A stretch of DNA of 64,000 bases from Sulfurimonas sp. (GCA_026996295.1 JALWLL010000014.1:1-64000); one strand, 5' to 3'; positions 38,325 to 46,483 are shown, counted from the first letter of the stretch. Translations and numbers: made by a program. The notes: generated by a model from the sequence alone, not told the origin.

Positions 38325-38615
38325 TTGCACTCCTTTGAACAACTCATGAAGTCCAAAACACTCCTTGGACTTCGAGAAAAATCTACTCTTAAAGAGATAA
38401 AACAAAAATACAAAATGCTCATGAAAAAATGGCACCCCGATAAACATCCCGATGAAGTAGAAAAAGCTACCAAAATGAGTGCCAAGATCAACGAAGCTTA
38501 TAATATTATTTTAGATTACTGCAACAATTATGAATATGCCTTTGATGAAGAAAGCATAAAAAAAACTTCGTTTACTCCTCAAGAGTGGTGGAGAGATAAA
38601 TTTGGAAATCGCTAA
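38325..38615 (+). CDS. Small stand-alone J-domain protein
   Basis: A 96-residue protein that is nearly all J domain: LLGLREKSTLKEIKQKYKML, then KKWHPDKHPDE with the HPD motif that stimulates DnaK, then KINEAYNIILDYC. The short C-terminal tail (PQEWWRDKFGNR) has no known motif. It probably starts at TTG, 10 bases after the ftsZ stop; an ATG seven codons in is possible. Its place right after ftsZ suggests co-transcription with division genes. Confidence 0.75.
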   Translation: MHSFEQLMKSKTLLGLREKSTLKEIKQKYKMLMKKWHPDKHPDEVEKATKMSAKINEAYNIILDYCNNYEYAFDEESIKKTSFTPQEWWRDKFGNR

Positions 38616-38627
38616 AGCTTTAAAATA

Positions 38628-38641
38628 TTGATAAGTATCAA
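38628..38641. promoter_or_regulatory. FNR-type box before the sensor/regulator operon
   Basis: TTGATAAGTATCAA matches the full FNR consensus TTGAT-N4-ATCAA. Its centre (38634.5) is 32 bp before the centre of TACAAT at 38664-38669, the class II activator spacing (-41.5). The next gene starts at 38695. Confidence 0.8.
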
Positions 38642-38663
38642 ATACTTACATTATTTTTTCATG

Positions 38664-38669
38664 TACAAT
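38664..38669 (+). promoter_or_regulatory. -10 box of the sensor/regulator operon
   Basis: TACAAT in ATGTACAATTATTC, 25 bases before the ATG and 32 bp centre to centre from the FNR-type box. Confidence 0.6.
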
Positions 38670-38694
38670 TATTCAAAAAATAAACAGGATATAC

Positions 38695-39135
38695 ATGAAC
38701 TTAAAACATATCTTCTTCTTTGTAATGTTCACTCAGTTACTCATTGCAAATGATCCTATGAAACAAACTGGAGAATTTCCATTAAAAGAGATGCAAACAC
38801 AAAACCAAAAAATTGTAAAACTTGTTGTCGATGAACTCTCAAAAGATCTGCCCAAGGTCATAGATGCATACACAACATTCGTAGATATTCAAGCCAACGG
38901 TTCCACATTGGTTTATACATTTGAAATCAATACAGGCTCAAAAAGTGATGAAAGCGTACAAAAAGAGGATAAACAAAGGATGCAAGAAGCTGTTACACGA
39001 GGTGTTTGCAGATCTTCTAAAAGATTTTTAGACGCACAGATCAATATCTCCTATGTTTATATTAGTAAAAAGAGCAAAGCCAAACTCTTTGAATTTAACA
39101 TCACACAGCAAAAGTGTTTAGAGATAAAGAACTAG
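38695..39135 (+). CDS. Small periplasmic protein at head of nos-linked regulatory operon
   Basis: A 146-residue secreted protein: signal peptide MNLKHIFFFVMFTQLLIA, then a mixed alpha/beta domain with two Cys (RGVCRSSKRF and QQKCLEIKN) that may pair. I do not recognise the family. ACAGGATATAC precedes the ATG. It is preceded by a consensus FNR-type box and followed after 7 bases by a Crp/Fnr regulator and a membrane sensor, so it may be a periplasmic signal-binding partner for that sensor; this is inference from place only. Confidence 0.65.
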   Translation: MNLKHIFFFVMFTQLLIANDPMKQTGEFPLKEMQTQNQKIVKLVVDELSKDLPKVIDAYTTFVDIQANGSTLVYTFEINTGSKSDESVQKEDKQRMQEAVTRGVCRSSKRFLDAQINISYVYISKKSKAKLFEFNITQQKCLEIKN

Positions 39136-39142
39136 GTCTGTT

Positions 39143-39817
39143 TTGTCTATTCGAACTATTATCTCATCTTTGGATTTTTTCAAATCTCTCAATGATGAGC
39201 ATATAGAGATACTTGCAAAGATGGCAAATGTCACTGCCTACAAGCAAAATTATGTACTTCACTATGAACAACAACAGAGTAAAGCACTTCTCTTCTTAGT
39301 CAAAGGTTTGGCAAAAGCCTATAAAATAGATAAACATGATAATGAAATCTTTTTATATAATATCTATGAAAACTCCCTTTTATCAGAGATCTCAAGCATG
39401 CAAGATGAGTATTTACACTCATTTTCAAATATACAACTGATAGAGGATTCAAAAATCCTAAGCATTAATTATAGTGCCTTTAAAAAAGAGTTTTTAAGCA
39501 AACATCTATTGTGTAGTGAGTTTGCAAATGAGATCATAAATAGATCAATACAACTTCAATCGTTGGTAAATAGAGAGTTTATATTTGATTCTGTATCTAA
39601 AGTTGCTATGATGATCGATGAAGACATTGCTATGTTTAACAAGTTAAAGCGCCACGATATTTCACTCATTTTACATATTCAGCCTGCAACTCTTTCTCGA
39701 GTACTTAATCGACTCAAACGCAATAAAATAATTGACATAATTCATGGTAAAATTACGATTATTGACCATAGAGCACTTCGATCAGTTTATAAGGATGAAC
39801 ACGATGACTCATATTAA
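39143..39817 (+). CDS. Crp/Fnr-family transcription regulator, probable Nss-type regulator of nos genes
   Basis: A 224-residue regulator: N-terminal cyclic-nucleotide-like beta barrel (FFKSLNDEHIEILAKMA, FLVKGLAKAYKI), long dimer helix (about 115-150) and C-terminal helix-turn-helix (about 165-205) with recognition helix IQPATLSRVLNRL. It lacks the N-terminal Cys cluster of FNR, so it should not carry a 4Fe-4S cluster; a heme- or NO/N2O-responsive type such as the Nss regulators of Wolinella is more likely. FNR's recognition Glu is Ala here, while Ser-Arg are kept. Starts at TTG; overlaps the sensor gene by 14 bases. Confidence 0.8.
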   Translation: MSIRTIISSLDFFKSLNDEHIEILAKMANVTAYKQNYVLHYEQQQSKALLFLVKGLAKAYKIDKHDNEIFLYNIYENSLLSEISSMQDEYLHSFSNIQLIEDSKILSINYSAFKKEFLSKHLLCSEFANEIINRSIQLQSLVNREFIFDSVSKVAMMIDEDIAMFNKLKRHDISLILHIQPATLSRVLNRLKRNKIIDIIHGKITIIDHRALRSVYKDEHDDSY

Positions 39818-40772
39818 AATAGCCGGTATATTTATTTTTACCATCTCCCTTATACTTGTTGTTTTATCGAGTCATATCTCACATGAAACAAAAATATATA
39901 ACGAACTTATAGAAAGCATGAACCAAAAAAAAGCTTTTACACAGGATATCTCTAAAAATATTTTTTATCTCTATAGGAATAAAAACACTTCCAAAGTGTA
40001 TCTGGAACACTCTATTAAAAAATTTTTACAAGATATTCAAAAAAGTTCTAATCCTGAAAGTGAAACAATTTTAGACTATATACATGCAAACAACAAAAAC
40101 ATTACCAAACTCTGGAACAAATTTTATAAAGATGTACAAGAGTTTCGAGATGCTTCAGATGTAACTTCAAGCTATTCAAATATCCTTTTGGAAAAAACTG
40201 TTGCAGATATCTACAACACAAACCTTATGCTTATCATAGAGTTTGATAAGTTAACTAAAAAGTTAAAACAGGATTATTCTAACGCTTTAGAAATGTATAA
40301 GTTTCTACAATATGTTCTCTTTATTATCCTACTTTTGTTACTGATATACCTTTTTACCCAAGTGAAAACAATCATCGCTTTTGTGCATAAATTTTTAATT
40401 ATCTCAAAGAATATTATTACAAACTCAAGTATTAAAGAGCTCACACCCATTGAGCTAAAAAACAATGATTCTGAGATTACACAGGCTGTTGAAAACTTTA
40501 ACTATATTGTTAATAAAATAGATAACTCAATCGAATTTGCCCATAATTCTATTGAACACTCCTATAAATCACTTGAAATTGTTGAACAAAACATTGAGGA
40601 GCTTCTAGAGTTGCTAAATACCATGGAAGAAAATGATGCACTAGACAATGACCTTACAAAAAAAGAGGATGCTATTATACAATCTCTTGAGGAACTTACC
40701 AGCTCTGCACAACACCTCAAAGATTTAAAGAGTGATCTTCAAAAACTTATATCCTACAAAAATAACTTATAA
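39804..40772 (+). CDS. Two-TM sensor with PilJ/NarX-like periplasmic domain and no output domain
   Basis: About 322 residues starting MTHIKIAGIF (ATG with AAGGATGAACACG upstream; the track start 20 codons earlier lies in the regulator gene). Helix 1 is at about 6-24, a helical periplasmic domain at 25-165 of the NarX/PilJ_N four-helix kind, helix 2 at about 166-186, then a HAMP-like and coiled-coil cytoplasmic part to the end. There is no histidine kinase, GGDEF or chemotaxis signalling hairpin. Overlap with the Crp/Fnr gene means coupled translation, so the two proteins probably act together. Confidence 0.65.
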   Translation: MTHIKIAGIFIFTISLILVVLSSHISHETKIYNELIESMNQKKAFTQDISKNIFYLYRNKNTSKVYLEHSIKKFLQDIQKSSNPESETILDYIHANNKNITKLWNKFYKDVQEFRDASDVTSSYSNILLEKTVADIYNTNLMLIIEFDKLTKKLKQDYSNALEMYKFLQYVLFIILLLLLIYLFTQVKTIIAFVHKFLIISKNIITNSSIKELTPIELKNNDSEITQAVENFNYIVNKIDNSIEFAHNSIEHSYKSLEIVEQNIEELLELLNTMEENDALDNDLTKKEDAIIQSLEELTSSAQHLKDLKSDLQKLISYKNNL

Positions 40773-40801
40773 ACCTTAAATAAAAAAATTAATTTTTCCA
40801 T

Positions 40802-40815
40802 TTGACCTTAGTCAA
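40802..40815. promoter_or_regulatory. FNR-type box before nosZ
   Basis: TTGACCTTAGTCAA has perfectly palindromic arms (TTGAC and GTCAA). Its centre (40808.5) is 32 bp before the centre of TAAGAT at 40838-40843, matching the geometry of the other two boxes. The nosZ ATG is about 100 bases downstream. Confidence 0.8.
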
Positions 40816-40837
40816 ACTATTGCACTTATAAATAGAC

Positions 40838-40843
40838 TAAGAT
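40838..40843 (+). promoter_or_regulatory. Candidate -10 box of nosZ
   Basis: TAAGAT matches TATAAT at four of six positions and is 32 bp centre to centre from the FNR-type box; a weak -10 is expected at an activator-dependent promoter. Confidence 0.45.
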
Positions 40844-40916
40844 TACATATCATTTGAGTATTGTCATGCGCGTTAGTGCCTTGTAAGATACTTGAAAGAA
40901 GACTAAGGAGAAAAAG

Positions 40917-43514
40917 ATGGACAAGCATTTTAGTAAGCTTTCTTCACTTATTTTAGGTACTGCACTTGCTACGACAGTTGTATCAGCGAGTGGTGGTGAA
41001 CTCCAAAAAGTAATGAAGGCAAGAGGTTTAACGGAAAACGACGTTATTCGTGCTGCAAAAACATACAACCCTACCGGTGGCAGGGATGAGTTTATTGTAT
41101 TTAGTTCTGGTGGACAGTCTGGACAAGTGATTGTTTATGGCGTACCATCAATGAGAATTTTAAAGTATATTGCCGTATTTACTCCTGAACCATGGCAGGG
41201 TTATGGTTATGATGTAGACAGTCTTAAGGTTTTAAGACAAGGTAATATCCGTGGACGTGAAATCAACTGGGGAGATACTCACCACCCGGCTATCTCTGAA
41301 ACAGACGCAAAATATGATGGAAAGTGGCTGGCCATAAACGACAAAGCAAATCCACGTATCGCCATTATTGACCTTCACGATTTTGAAACAAAACAGATCG
41401 TGGTCAATCCTGTTTTCAAATCGGCTCACGGTGGGGCTTTCTTTACTCAAAACAGTGATTATATCATAGAGGCTGCCCAATACGCTGCTCCGTTTGATAA
41501 TAACTATCACCCGATTGAAGAGTACAAAGAAACATATCGCGGTGGTGTTACCATGTGGAAATTCAACCACGACAAAGGGAGAATCATAGAAAAAGATTCT
41601 TTCACTATCGAGATGCCTCCATATATGCAGGATTTAAGTGATGCCGGTAAAAATGCTTCTGATGGCTGGGGATTTACCAACTCATTTAACACAGAGATGT
41701 ACACAGGTGGTATCGAAGTGGGTATGCCGCCAAATGAAGCCGGTATGTCAAGAAATGATACTGACTTCTTACACGTATATAACTGGAAAAAACTGGCAAA
41801 ACTGGCAAAAGATAAGAAAAACTACAAAAAAGTTAACGGTATGAAAATTATACCTATGAGTGTAGCAGTTGCCAACAACGCACTTTTCTTGATCCCGGAA
41901 CCTAAATCACCGCACGGTGTTGATGTGTCTCCTGATGGAGAGTATATTACTGTTTGTGGTAAGCTAGATACTCACGCTTCTGTATATAAATGGAGTAAAA
42001 TCAAAAAGCTTATTGACACTAAACAATACGCCGGAAAAGATCCTTACGGTATCCCTATTTTGGATATGAAAAAATCACTGCATGGTCAGGTTGAGCTTGG
42101 TCTTGGGCCATTACATAACCAGTATTCAAATGTAGATGGTGAGATCTATACATCGCTGTATGTTGATTCTCAGATCGTAAAATGGAACTATAAAAAACTC
42201 AAAGTTCTTGATAAAGAGAATGTGCACTACAATGTTGGACACCTTTGTGGTATGGAAGGTAAAACTGCCGATCCTCAAGGGAAATATATCATCTCTTTAA
42301 ATAAACTTGCTATTGACAGATTTGATCCGGTTGGTCCACTGCATCCACAAAATCACCAGTTGATCGATGTAAGCGGTAAAACTATGGACCTACTTGTTGA
42401 TATGCCGCTACCTTTAGGTGAACCTCACCAAGCTGTAGCGATCAGAGCTGAGAAACTACACCCGGCTGTTAGATATAAAATGGGTACAAACTCAAAAACA
42501 GGTAAGCAACACAAAGGTAAAACTTTAGCGGGTCAGGAAAAAATTGTAAGAAAAGGGAAAAATGTATATGTATATGCAACACTTGTTCGTTCACATATCA
42601 ATCCTGAACGTATTACAGTGAACAAAGGTGACAATGTAACTATTTACATGACCAACCTTGAACGTGCCCAAGATGAAACTCACGGTTTCACAGTTGATCA
42701 TTACGATGTGCACGCTTCACTTGAACCGGGTGAAACAGCAGAGATCAACTTCATAGCGGATATTGAAGGTGTATTTCCTTTCTACTGTACAGAGTTTTGT
42801 TCTGCACTTCACTTAGAGATGATGGGCTACATGATGGTAAAAGATCCTAACAAAAAATATGTTAGTGCTCAAAAACTCAAAATGAAAACAATGTCAAAAG
42901 CAGAGCTAGAAGCTGAATACAAAAAAACTGTAGCAGTCAATGATGCTACTGATGCTGTTATTCAAAGCGTTGTAAAATTCTTGAAAGAGAACCATTTTGA
43001 AAAACATAAAGTTGTTGCTGATCTTGTAACTGATGCTTTTGATCAATACAATCAAATTCCTGCACAGAAAAAGAAAGCTGATGAAGCATACAAACAAGGT
43101 GACTTGGAAAAAGCGATCTTATTTGAAAATATGATCTGGCAACTTATGGTAAAAACTGCCGATGTTGGTATTCGTGCAAAAGATGCACTTGTTCGTATCA
43201 TCGCTACAAAACAATCTTCTGCTGCACAAGCCGGTGAGAGAGCATTTGGAGAAGGTGGTTGTTCAGGATGTCATGTTATTGGTAAAGTATCATCCGGTCC
43301 AGACTTAACAGGTGTACTTCAAAGACATGAAAATGGTGAACAATGGGTGAAAAACTTTATTATGCATCCGGAAAAAATGTACGATGATACTTATGTAAAA
43401 AGCATGATTGATTATTTTAATCTCAAAATGCCTAATCAACATATGAGTGAAAAGGAAACTGAAAACATTATCGAATATCTAAAATGGATTGACGAGAATG
43501 CAAATTTATTCTAA
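40917..43514 (+). CDS. nosZ: Nitrous oxide reductase, clade II (Sec-exported, cytochrome c fused)
   Basis: Periplasmic copper enzyme that reduces N2O to N2. The signal peptide is Sec-type (SSLILGTALATTVVSASGG), with no twin Arg. The beta-propeller has CuZ His ligands in GDTHHPA (about residue 120), KSAHGGAFF and SPHGVDVSPDG. The cupredoxin domain holds the CuA site CTEFCSALHLEM (about 623). A C-terminal monoheme cytochrome c domain has CSGCH (about 781) and a late Met. Its 865 residues fit the epsilonproteobacterial cNosZ. CTAAGGAGAAAAAG is a strong ribosome site. It appears to be its own transcription unit. Confidence 0.98.
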   Translation: MDKHFSKLSSLILGTALATTVVSASGGELQKVMKARGLTENDVIRAAKTYNPTGGRDEFIVFSSGGQSGQVIVYGVPSMRILKYIAVFTPEPWQGYGYDVDSLKVLRQGNIRGREINWGDTHHPAISETDAKYDGKWLAINDKANPRIAIIDLHDFETKQIVVNPVFKSAHGGAFFTQNSDYIIEAAQYAAPFDNNYHPIEEYKETYRGGVTMWKFNHDKGRIIEKDSFTIEMPPYMQDLSDAGKNASDGWGFTNSFNTEMYTGGIEVGMPPNEAGMSRNDTDFLHVYNWKKLAKLAKDKKNYKKVNGMKIIPMSVAVANNALFLIPEPKSPHGVDVSPDGEYITVCGKLDTHASVYKWSKIKKLIDTKQYAGKDPYGIPILDMKKSLHGQVELGLGPLHNQYSNVDGEIYTSLYVDSQIVKWNYKKLKVLDKENVHYNVGHLCGMEGKTADPQGKYIISLNKLAIDRFDPVGPLHPQNHQLIDVSGKTMDLLVDMPLPLGEPHQAVAIRAEKLHPAVRYKMGTNSKTGKQHKGKTLAGQEKIVRKGKNVYVYATLVRSHINPERITVNKGDNVTIYMTNLERAQDETHGFTVDHYDVHASLEPGETAEINFIADIEGVFPFYCTEFCSALHLEMMGYMMVKDPNKKYVSAQKLKMKTMSKAELEAEYKKTVAVNDATDAVIQSVVKFLKENHFEKHKVVADLVTDAFDQYNQIPAQKKKADEAYKQGDLEKAILFENMIWQLMVKTADVGIRAKDALVRIIATKQSSAAQAGERAFGEGGCSGCHVIGKVSSGPDLTGVLQRHENGEQWVKNFIMHPEKMYDDTYVKSMIDYFNLKMPNQHMSEKETENIIEYLKWIDENANLF

Positions 43515-43544
43515 AAATAAATTTCCTGTTTTACTTACTTCTAG

Positions 43545-43570
43545 AAGGAAAGAGTTAAAACTCTTTCTTT
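43545..43570 (+). terminator. Hairpin between nosZ and nosB
   Basis: AAGGAAAGAGTT, AA, AACTCTTTCTTT form a stem of up to 12 bp with one G-U pair, 31 bases after the nosZ stop. The 3' arm is itself T-rich. It may end nosZ mRNA or protect its 3' end, separating nosZ from the nosB unit. Confidence 0.6.
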
Positions 43571-43595
43571 CACCTTGATAATCAAAATTTTCTCA

Positions 43596-43609
43596 TTGAC
43601 ATAAATCAA
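43596..43609. promoter_or_regulatory. FNR-type box before nosB
   Basis: TTGACATAAATCAA differs by one base from TTGAT-N4-ATCAA. Its centre (43602.5) is 32 bp before the centre of TATAAT at 43632-43637. Confidence 0.8.
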
Positions 43610-43631
43610 ACTTATAAATTTATTATTATTA

Positions 43632-43637
43632 TATAAT
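43632..43637 (+). promoter_or_regulatory. -10 box of the nosB operon
   Basis: Perfect TATAAT in ATTATATAATAATTG, 32 bp centre to centre from the FNR-type box and 66 bases before the nosB ATG. Confidence 0.65.
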
Positions 43638-43702
43638 AATTGAAATTTAAAACTGAGGATTTCTACTAATCTTGAATTTTAAATTTAAAAAAAGGAATTT
43701 AC

Positions 43703-44494
43703 ATGCATCCAAGTCTGATAAAGGCAAAAATATTTGCTTCATTAGCACTCATCATTTTAACGCTTTCTTTTACTTTTCCGATGTTAGCTTTTCATGGAAC
43801 TCTCAACAAAGTTGAAGAAGGCAAGCCTGAAGAGATATCATCTCTTAGTAAATCTGTGTGGAATCTCTACAATCAAGGTCGTTATAAAAGTGTCACTACA
43901 CCTAAAGAAGCTCATAATAATTTAGAACAGATGATAGAGTCCGCTTCTGAGATCGGTGTTGCATCCTTACCTATTTGGGCAGTTTCACTTGAAGCACCAA
44001 ACTATCCAAAAGAGGCATTTCCTGAAGGAATTCCTGTTTATTTTCATTTTGACGGTTACAGTGGTGAAGTACATGAGATGAATACTATTAACCATTATGT
44101 AGGGATGGATCCTATGTGGGTAGGTGGTACGTTTGAACGCGAAATCGGTATTTATGCCCTTTTACTTCTTTCTCTTGGTATGATCTATTTTATAGCATAT
44201 GACAACAAATATCTGAACTATATCATTTTGATTCCGGCATCGTTACCCCTGCTTTTTATTGCTGATTATTCCTACTGGCTCTATTGGTTTGGACATAACT
44301 TACATGACTGGGGAGCCTTTAAGATCAAACCTTTTATGCCCACAGTATTTGGTGATGGTAAAATTGCACAGTTTGTTACACACTCTTACCCTACTATTGG
44401 GTTTTATATGTTGGTAGCCATCGGACTGCTTAGCCTTCTTGCTTTTTTTGCGAAACAAAAAGCAATGAGAGAGATGAATTCACAAGAAAAATAA
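43703..44494 (+). CDS. nosB: NosB membrane protein
   Basis: NosB is found only with clade II NosZ and is needed for N2O reduction in some hosts, though its task is not known. Here there is an N-terminal helix (about residues 9-30), a periplasmic domain of about 115 residues (IPVYFHFDGYSGEVHEMN, MDPMWVGGTFERE) and four further helices to the C-terminus with WLYWFGHNLHDWGAFK between them. The 263 residues and the place after nosZ match NosB. It opens the second nos transcript behind its own FNR-type box. Confidence 0.88.
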   Translation: MHPSLIKAKIFASLALIILTLSFTFPMLAFHGTLNKVEEGKPEEISSLSKSVWNLYNQGRYKSVTTPKEAHNNLEQMIESASEIGVASLPIWAVSLEAPNYPKEAFPEGIPVYFHFDGYSGEVHEMNTINHYVGMDPMWVGGTFEREIGIYALLLLSLGMIYFIAYDNKYLNYIILIPASLPLLFIADYSYWLYWFGHNLHDWGAFKIKPFMPTVFGDGKIAQFVTHSYPTIGFYMLVAIGLLSLLAFFAKQKAMREMNSQEK

Positions 44495-44510
44495 AGGTAT
44501 GGAAATCAGT

Positions 44511-45731
44511 ATGTTGAAAATTCTTTTTGCTTCTTACTTTTTTTTATTTAGCCAAATACTTTGTGCTAATATGCTACAAGAAGCGATAGACAAGGCGCCT
44601 GCCGGCTCTATTTTAAAACTTCCTGCCGGTATCTATAAGGGAAGCATCAACATAACAAAACCTATCTCAATCATAGGAAAAGAAGATGGCGTTATCATAG
44701 ATGGTGAGAACAGCGGTACGGTTATCAACATACACAGCTCTTTTGTCACTTTAAAAAATCTTACTATTATTGGAAGCGGTTCTCGTCACGACAAACTTGA
44801 TGCTGCCATTGCTATGAAAGAATCAAAACAGTGTGAAATTGACAACTGTGTTATTAAAGACTGCTTATTTGGCATAGACCTTGAAATGGTTAGTAACTCT
44901 ATCATCTCCAATAACACAATCACATCCAAAGATCTCGATCTTGGACTTCGAGGGGATGGACTGAGACTATGGTACTCCCATGACAATGTTGTAAAGAACA
45001 ACCACCTCTACAAATCTCGTGATATGGTAGTGTGGTACTCTCATGGGAATCAGATTGTTGCCAACAAAGGTGAATGGTGTCGTTATTCACTTCACTTTAT
45101 GTATGCCGGTAAAAACTTTGTACAAAACAACAGTTATCAATTTAACTCGGTCGGTATCTTTTTTATGTATTCTCAAGACACTATCGCCACGGGCAATACC
45201 ATAAAAAGCTCTCTTGGCGCTACAGGAATGGGTATAGGCTTAAAAGATGTTTCAAACTTTACCATCAAAAACAATACGGTTATCTACTGTGCACAAGGTA
45301 TCTATATAGACCGCTCACCGTTTGAGCCGGACACTCACAACTGGATAGAATCCAATAAGATACTCTATAATGCAGAGGCCCTGCATTTTCACTCACTCAG
45401 TGAAAATAATATCATTAAAGATAACATAATCATGGGAAATATAGAAGATATTGTCAATGACAGCAGAGGAAGTAAAACCAACGAGAATGAAATTGTTGGC
45501 AACTACTGGGACAATTACGAGGGGTTTGATAAAAATAAAGATAATATCGGCGATACACCACATAAGGTGTATCAATATGCCGACCAGCTTTGGGTCTATA
45601 ATCAAGATGTCAAGTTTTTTTATGGAAGCCCCGTGATCTCATTGCTCAACTTTTTAGCAAAACTTGCTCCATTTACAAAACCTCTTTTTTTACTGGAAGA
45701 TAAAAAACCTAAAGTTACGATAGAAGGATAG
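44511..45731 (+). CDS. nosD: Copper-site maturation protein NosD (copy 1)
   Basis: Periplasmic right-handed beta-helix protein that works with NosF and NosY in building the CuZ centre of NosZ. Signal peptide (MLKILFASYFFLFSQILCA), then repeated parallel-helix turns with N/I-rich steps (NCVIKDC, NNTITSKD, NNHLYKSRD, GNTIKSS) and the conserved end GDTPHKVYQYADQLW. I prefer the ATG at 44511, with GGA 7 bases upstream, over 44499, where AAAGG is only 1 base away. A second copy lies 7 kb downstream. Confidence 0.93.
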   Translation: MLKILFASYFFLFSQILCANMLQEAIDKAPAGSILKLPAGIYKGSINITKPISIIGKEDGVIIDGENSGTVINIHSSFVTLKNLTIIGSGSRHDKLDAAIAMKESKQCEIDNCVIKDCLFGIDLEMVSNSIISNNTITSKDLDLGLRGDGLRLWYSHDNVVKNNHLYKSRDMVVWYSHGNQIVANKGEWCRYSLHFMYAGKNFVQNNSYQFNSVGIFFMYSQDTIATGNTIKSSLGATGMGIGLKDVSNFTIKNNTVIYCAQGIYIDRSPFEPDTHNWIESNKILYNAEALHFHSLSENNIIKDNIIMGNIEDIVNDSRGSKTNENEIVGNYWDNYEGFDKNKDNIGDTPHKVYQYADQLWVYNQDVKFFYGSPVISLLNFLAKLAPFTKPLFLLEDKKPKVTIEG

Positions 45732-45733
45732 TT

Positions 45734-46471
45734 ATGAAAAAAGTACAAACAGATAGAAGAAAATTTGTTAAATACTCCACACTTGGGATTCTTGGTCTCG
45801 TTCTTGGCGGTGGTGTAATTTTTTCACCCTATGCAGTTGGGGCTGAAAATAGACTGCGCCCGCCGGGTGCTCTTGCTGAGAAAGATTTTCTTGCACTGTG
45901 TATAAAGTGTGGGCAATGTCTTCAGGTATGTCCTTACCACTCTATAAAACTCTCAGACTTCGCCAAAGGACACGGTGTAGGCACCCCTTATATAGATGCA
46001 AATGTCAGAGGATGCTATGCTTGTGAAGCAGTACCTTGTGTGCTTGCATGTCCAAGTGGAGCCTTGGAGCATACCTGTGAAAAACCTGAAGATATCCACA
46101 TGGGAGTAGCCGTACTTGAGTTTGCGGATACTTGCCTGGCTATGAGTAATACACCGGTTCCAAAAGGGTATGACCAAAAAATGATAGACTTTACAGCTTC
46201 TGTTGTCAATGTTACCCCTTTGGAGGAGAAACTTCTGGAAAAATTTAGTGGCTACGAGGGGGAACAATGTACTTTATGTGCAGATATGTGCCCACTTTCA
46301 AATCCTTTAAGTGCCATTGCTATGGTTCCTGATGAGAAAGGCGGGCATAAACCTGAGATCTATGATGGATGTATCGGCTGTGGTGTTTGTCAAGAAGTTT
46401 GTCCGACAAAAACACCTTCTATTGTAGTAAAACCAAGAGTAACTTATGAACAATATTATGCAAGTAATTAA
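45734..46471 (+). CDS. nosG: Periplasmic iron-sulfur protein NosG
   Basis: NapG-like electron carrier proposed to pass electrons from menaquinol via NosH towards the c-type cytochromes. A Tat-type signal (DRRKFVKYS) is followed by four 4Fe-4S motifs: CIKCGQCLQVCP, CYACEAVPCVLACP, CTLCADMCP and CIGCGVCQEVCP. The 245 residues match NapG/NosG; the nos context decides the name. It starts 2 bases after nosD. Confidence 0.93.
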   Translation: MKKVQTDRRKFVKYSTLGILGLVLGGGVIFSPYAVGAENRLRPPGALAEKDFLALCIKCGQCLQVCPYHSIKLSDFAKGHGVGTPYIDANVRGCYACEAVPCVLACPSGALEHTCEKPEDIHMGVAVLEFADTCLAMSNTPVPKGYDQKMIDFTASVVNVTPLEEKLLEKFSGYEGEQCTLCADMCPLSNPLSAIAMVPDEKGGHKPEIYDGCIGCGVCQEVCPTKTPSIVVKPRVTYEQYYASN

Positions 46472-46483
46472 CAGGAATAACAA

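Noticed and set aside
39744-39803. Longer start for the membrane sensor in the ORF track
   Set aside because: It would overlap the Crp/Fnr gene by 74 bases and add a hydrophilic stretch before helix 1; the ATG at 39804 has a ribosome site.
43582-43598. Second palindrome TTGATAATCAA just before the nosB box
   Set aside because: The arms match but the spacer is 1 base instead of 4, so it should not bind a Crp/Fnr dimer; it may be a decayed half.
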